Origin: Nitrospirota bacterium
GTDB taxonomy: Bacteria > JACPQY01
Length of the DNA: 64,000 nucleotides
NCBI GenBank assembly: GCA_016180645.1
Contig: JACPAV010000010.1
Coordinates: 44,490 to 108,489 of the forward strand
Direction: 5' to 3'
Each line of letters opens with the position of its first letter. Positions within the stretch are counted from its first letter, which is position 1. The notes under the pieces were generated by a model. That model searched no databases, was not told where the DNA came from, and saw nothing but the letters and a program-made list of their open reading frames with translations. Below, in pieces: positions 60,741 through 64,000 of this stretch. The position numbers and the translations under genes were made by a program.

Positions 60741-61574
60741 ATGACAAGCCCGGATCGGTCCTCACTCCTGGCCGCGGTGGCCAAGATGCTCCGACCCCTT
60801 GCGCGGATCCTGGTCCGCAATGGAGTCCCCTATGGCACCTTCGCCGATCTGGCCCGGCGGGCCTACGTCGGAGTCATGGCGGAGGAGTCCGGTGTCCACG
60901 GGCGGAAGCAGTCCATCTCCCGCATTTCGATCCTGACGGGACTCTCACGCAAGCAGGTAAGCCGGCTCCTGGCCGAGCCCGATCCTCACGAGAGCGGTGC
61001 GGCCGATCGGTACAATCGGGCGGCGAGAGTCATCAGCGGGTGGGTCCGCGACCGCCGATTCAGCGGAAACGGCGGCCGCCCAGCCGCGCTCCGATTGGAG
61101 GGACGAGGGCGAACGTTCGGCGCATTGGTCCGGCGCTACAGCGGAGACGTTCCCTCCCGGGCCGTGTTGGATGAACTCCTGCGCGTGGGAGCCGTGGAGA
61201 GGGTGGGGCGCGATGCGATCCGCCTGAAGCGCCCTGCGTATGTGCCTTCGACGGACGAGGCCGGCATGCTCGACATCCTGGGAACGGATGTGGGGGATTT
61301 GATTTCGACCATCGATCATAATGTGAGGACAAAGGGGCAGGCCCCCTTCTTCCAGCGAAAAGTTTCCTATGACAACTTGCCCGCGGAGGTGATCCAGGAT
61401 CTGCGGCAGCGCACCGCATCGAAAGCACAATCTTGGCTGGAGCAATCGGATCGATGGCTGGCCGGGAAGGATCGCGACCTCAACCCGTCGGTGCGGGGCA
61501 GCGGGCGGATGCGGGCCGGAATCGGAATTTACTATTTTGAGGAAGATGTAAGCGAAGGAGGTAAGGAGTCATGA
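60741..61574 (+). CDS. DUF6502-like helix-turn-helix regulator
   Basis: A 277-aa protein resembling the DUF6502 family. The N-terminus RPLARILVRNGVPYGTFADLARRAYVGVM and the helix-turn-helix KQSISRISILTGLSRKQVSRLL give a DNA-binding domain. A second winged-helix-like segment (SRAVLDELLRVGAVERVGRDAIRL) follows, and the end GIGIYYFEED is typical. Such genes are often next to a secreted DUF5666-type protein. The ATG lies directly after the palindromic operator. It overlaps the lipoprotein gene by 4 nt. Confidence 0.78.
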   Translation: MTSPDRSSLLAAVAKMLRPLARILVRNGVPYGTFADLARRAYVGVMAEESGVHGRKQSISRISILTGLSRKQVSRLLAEPDPHESGAADRYNRAARVISGWVRDRRFSGNGGRPAALRLEGRGRTFGALVRRYSGDVPSRAVLDELLRVGAVERVGRDAIRLKRPAYVPSTDEAGMLDILGTDVGDLISTIDHNVRTKGQAPFFQRKVSYDNLPAEVIQDLRQRTASKAQSWLEQSDRWLAGKDRDLNPSVRGSGRMRAGIGIYYFEEDVSEGGKES

Positions 61575-63607
61575 CGTACAGCAGGTTTCTGTTTCTCATC
61601 GCAGCGGTTTCCATGGCCGGGGGATTGGCCTCGTGCGCGGATACGAAGGACGGCGCCACGGATGGCGGCATCGGGGGGACCGGCATCAAGGAAGCCTCGG
61701 AATCGGGTTCCGGCGAGGTTCTCTCCAGCGCCGCGGCCGTGACCTCCGCAACCGAGGGGTTGAGGCTTTTCTCCGAACTCACTCACCCGCCCGCCGCGGG
61801 CACGATCGGGCAGACGGGAATTCGGGGAGGAACAGGAGGAACCCTACGTCTGGCTCCAGCGAGCCTTTCCGCCCTGCGAAGATCTCATTTTCAATTCGAT
61901 ACGACTCCGATTACCACGGCCAAGGGCTACTGGAAGTGCGACCACAACGCGGACGGAAGCTGGACGTTCACGGCGCACGACGCGCAATCGAACCCCGCCG
62001 AAACCACCGACTTCACGGACACGTATGCCCAGCAAGGCAAGGGGGGCGATTGCGAACTCAACTCGGACTATCTGGGAACGGACTACATTACGAAGGCTTC
62101 CTGCAAGCTGAACTTCGCCGAACTCATGGCGCTTGCGCAGAACAAGCCGACGTCCTCGTGCATCCCGCTCGGCCAGACCGCCGCGGGGGTGTCCTGCCAG
62201 TTGGGGCCGGCGGGGTGCGATGCAATGGAAGATCTCTCAAACAATGAATACGACGACCTCTTGGGAGTGACCGGCGCCACGTTCAAGTCCACCAAGTCGG
62301 GGGGCGCATCGGAGGAAGGCAAAGTGGCGATCAATCGCTCCGCCAAAACATGGACCATGGAGAAGACCGTGAAAGGATCGGTCCCGGGCATCACCTCCGT
62401 CGTCGAGAAGATCGAATATACCTACAGTGGCCGCGGCGAACCCGATGCCGAGATCTCGCTTTTCCAAGATTGGCTCAAGACCCCGGAAAAAGCCAAACTG
62501 GTCGACTACGCCACACAAACCTGCGGCGCCTTGACGCCCGCCGCTCTCTGCACACATCTGAAAGACCTCATCACGTTTGTGAAATCGGAGAGTTTCGAAC
62601 TCAACCCGTCGACCAAGGAAGACTTGGTGACGAAGTATACGAAGATCACGACCCAGGCCGATGGAACCGTGATCACGGAAATCGGAGTGCCAGATCAGCC
62701 CTTCTTTTGCCAGTACAACAAGGAGACCAACACCTGCGCCAAGGAACCGACCAAGGGCACCTCCTCCAAGACAACCCAGTATCCGGCGGGATCGACCGTG
62801 GCAAAGCTGGAAGAAAAGGCAAGCGTCCTGACGGATGCAGTCACGAACAAATCCGCCATCTCACTCGAAAAAACGACAACCCGGTCCGACGGCACGGTTG
62901 CCGCCGAGTCGATCAACCTCACCAAGGACGAATCGACGGGCGCCATCACCGGGACGGGAAAGACGAAGGATGGCCCGAGCGAATCGTGCATCCGATTCGA
63001 CGGGAACGAAGCCAAGGAAACCGGCAAGCTGGACAAGGTCGAAACGCATGCGGATGGATCGCTCGTCGAGGAGCACGTGGATGCTCCGACGAAAGGGAAG
63101 TTTGCCTACGGCAAGTCGATCTATGCTTCGGGCCAAGCCGATTGTGCGGCGTACACGGTTACGGGCGGCAAGCTCCTCGAGAGCACGGAAGCCACCGTGC
63201 AGGAGAACGCGGATGGGACCGGTTCCTTGTCCATCACCAATCCGGACGGCTCAAGCATCCACCTTGCATCAACGAAGGCATGTACAGGCTCGGTTTGCAC
63301 AGTGACGGCCACAGGCGAGGGAAAAGACAAGCGTGGGTCGTTCACAATAGCGAAAACGGACCTCCCGAGCGGTTCATCCACGCTCCAGATCGACTGGACT
63401 TCGGCGGATGGCAAGGAGAAAGCCAAACTCGATTTGACGCTCGCGGTGGACGGGACGTCGACGGGCACCCTCCAGCACAACGATGCCGTCTATGACGCGA
63501 CGATCCAACCGGATGGGAGCGCCAGGATCTGCCTCAAGAGCGGGTCGGCCCCCGGCGTGACTGCGGGCCAGTGCCTGACACTCTCCGCGGCTGATTTGGC
63601 TGGCTGA
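61571..63607 (+). CDS. large secreted lipoprotein, partner of the DUF6502-like regulator
   Basis: A 678-aa predicted lipoprotein. The signal peptide ends in the lipobox GLASC (Cys at about residue 22), followed by a GGIGGTGI segment reminiscent of DUF5666 proteins found beside DUF6502 regulators. The rest is Thr/Ser/Lys/Gly-rich with beta-strand-like repeats of the form DGT/DGS preceded by charged strands (TRSDGTVAAESINLT, THADGSLVEEHVD, ENADGTGSLSITN). About twelve cysteines are scattered. ATG 61571 follows AAGGAGG and AAGGAG. Cell-surface location is inferred; function unknown. Confidence 0.68.
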   Translation: MTYSRFLFLIAAVSMAGGLASCADTKDGATDGGIGGTGIKEASESGSGEVLSSAAAVTSATEGLRLFSELTHPPAAGTIGQTGIRGGTGGTLRLAPASLSALRRSHFQFDTTPITTAKGYWKCDHNADGSWTFTAHDAQSNPAETTDFTDTYAQQGKGGDCELNSDYLGTDYITKASCKLNFAELMALAQNKPTSSCIPLGQTAAGVSCQLGPAGCDAMEDLSNNEYDDLLGVTGATFKSTKSGGASEEGKVAINRSAKTWTMEKTVKGSVPGITSVVEKIEYTYSGRGEPDAEISLFQDWLKTPEKAKLVDYATQTCGALTPAALCTHLKDLITFVKSESFELNPSTKEDLVTKYTKITTQADGTVITEIGVPDQPFFCQYNKETNTCAKEPTKGTSSKTTQYPAGSTVAKLEEKASVLTDAVTNKSAISLEKTTTRSDGTVAAESINLTKDESTGAITGTGKTKDGPSESCIRFDGNEAKETGKLDKVETHADGSLVEEHVDAPTKGKFAYGKSIYASGQADCAAYTVTGGKLLESTEATVQENADGTGSLSITNPDGSSIHLASTKACTGSVCTVTATGEGKDKRGSFTIAKTDLPSGSSTLQIDWTSADGKEKAKLDLTLAVDGTSTGTLQHNDAVYDATIQPDGSARICLKSGSAPGVTAGQCLTLSAADLAG

Positions 63608-63609
63608 TT

Positions 63610-63626
63610 CCCGAGCTTCTCTCGGG
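63610..63626 (+). terminator. terminator-like hairpin after the lipoprotein gene
   Basis: CCCGAG (63610-63615) pairs with CTCGGG (63621-63626) around a 5-nt loop, 3 nt after the stop codon. No U-tract follows. Confidence 0.4.
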
Positions 63627-63655
63627 TCCCGAGGTTAAGAGCCTCTAACAGAATG

Positions 63656-63716
63656 CGTAGGGGAGGGTCTTCAGACCCTCCCGACAAGAGGGAGCATCTG
63701 AAGATGCTCCCCTACG
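63656..63716. repeat. BIME-like nested palindrome
   Basis: Two 10-bp-stem hairpins, GGGAGGGTCT/AGACCCTCCC (63661-63682) and GGGAGCATCT/AGATGCTCCC (63690-63711), sit within an outer inverted pair CGTAGGGGAG...CTCCCCTACG. The layout is that of a paired REP element. It lies 200 bp from a REP-associated transposase start. Confidence 0.8.
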
Positions 63717-63754
63717 GAGGAGATGAGGGACGTTGGTAGGAAGATAGGTTTTCC

Positions 63755-63868
63755 ATGAGCCGCCTCATAGGCTCCCAAGATCCTCTCGGCAACATCGAAT
63801 TCTTCGAGTACGACAAGAACGGCAACTTAGTTCGCCGGGTGAACCGCAACCGGAGCAGGGGGCCATAG
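63755..63868 (+). pseudogene. RHS/YD-repeat fragment
   Basis: A 37-codon frame reads DPLGNIEFFEYDKNGNLVRR, a clear RHS (YD) repeat unit. RHS proteins are thousands of residues long, so this is a remnant. Its stop codon TAG at 63866-63868 abuts GGGTCAGAC, the left end of the transposase element, suggesting truncation by that insertion. Confidence 0.7.
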
Positions 63869-63876
63869 GGTCAGAC
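63868..63876. mobile_element. left-end motif of a Y1-transposase element
   Basis: GGGTCAGAC precedes the transposase gene by 45 bp and is the inverted counterpart of GTCTGACCC at 34950-34958. This supports both being termini of related elements. Confidence 0.5.
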
Positions 63877-63921
63877 ATTTGTATCTTGACAATGTGGGGA
63901 CGAACATGCAGGGTGGCTGCC

Positions 63922-64000
63922 GTGGCTCGCCAACTCCGTCCGCTTGCGCCGGGACTCCTGTATCACGTGATTGCCCGAGGGAACCAGAGGCGCAAGGTGT
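63922..64000 (+). CDS. REP-associated tyrosine transposase (Y1_Tnp), N-terminal part, cut by window end
   Basis: The 26 visible codons read VARQLRPLAPGLLYHVIARG then NQRRKV. The pattern ARxLR...PGxxYHVxxRGNxRR is the standard N-terminus of REP-associated/IS200-like Y1 transposases, with the first beta-strand of the HUH fold. GTG 63922 is used; GTG 63913 is in frame. The HUH and Tyr residues would lie beyond the window. These proteins mobilise REP palindromes such as those at 34465, 49531 and 63656. Confidence 0.8.
   Translation, partial: MARQLRPLAPGLLYHVIARGNQRRKV

Overview
The window is about 64 kb of GC-rich DNA from a Gram-negative, probably uncultivated bacterium. An outer membrane is indicated by LpxH, an MlaE/F/D-type lipid transporter, lipoproteins and SPOR and MreBCD/PBP2/RodA envelope genes. 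Type IV pilins, an MJ0042 zinc-ribbon/DUF3426 protein and a long MCE protein resemble what is seen in deltaproteobacterial and other poorly sampled lineages, but I cannot place the genome more precisely. I see no rRNA, tRNA or CRISPR array.

Layout. 1-5.7 kb: translation and repair genes (mnmA 3' end, mtaB-like, recO, argS) and a SPOR protein, peppered with degenerate 7-bp tandem repeats, some in frame inside genes. 5.8-7.5 kb: MNT/HEPN and Phd/PIN toxin-antitoxin pairs. 7.7-14.4 kb: type IV pilin and minor pilin genes, several unusually Cys-rich. 14.4-32.8 kb: a large glycan island with a DUF2723-type membrane protein, six tandem paralogous GT-C membrane glycosyltransferases, two B12-binding radical SAM genes, two GT2 glycosyltransferases and a DUF1972-type GT4. 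32.8-35.2 kb: a mobile-element scar in which a 217-bp duplication of the lpxH promoter and 5' end flanks a second HEPN/MNT pair, a REP palindrome and a transposase remnant. 35-40.7 kb: lpxH, coaBC, a lipid/diacylglycerol kinase, a RodZ-like protein, a TPR lipoprotein and fur. 40.7-46.6 kb, minus strand: the operon cca-ispG-proS-pyrF-rlmB-dcd. 46.7-50.2 kb: wax ester synthase/DGAT, rmlD, and a NUDIX-eIF2B-like fusion. 50.2-60.7 kb: mlaE, mlaF, mlaD, a zinc-ribbon/DUF3426 protein, then mreB, mreC, mreD, mrdA, rodA. 60.7-64 kb: a DUF6502-like regulator with a palindromic operator, a large lipoprotein, a REP element, an RHS remnant and the start of a REP-associated (Y1) transposase.

How the parts fit. 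The GT2 at 30.2 kb resembles polyprenyl-phosphate sugar synthases and could supply donors to the GT-C enzymes, which would decorate pilins or another surface polymer; this is inference from content and adjacency. The cell-shape genes form one unit (MreB scaffold, MreC/MreD, PBP2 transpeptidase, RodA polymerase).

Three genome-wide themes stand out. First, many genes outside operons have a sigma70-like -10 box only 6-8 nt before the start codon, implying leaderless mRNAs. Second, degenerate heptamer repeats and REP palindromes have entered genes in frame. Third, several essential enzymes differ at key positions: MreB phosphate-2 Asp to Ser, the CCA-adding enzyme's first DxD Asp to Gln, and ProRS without its INS editing domain.
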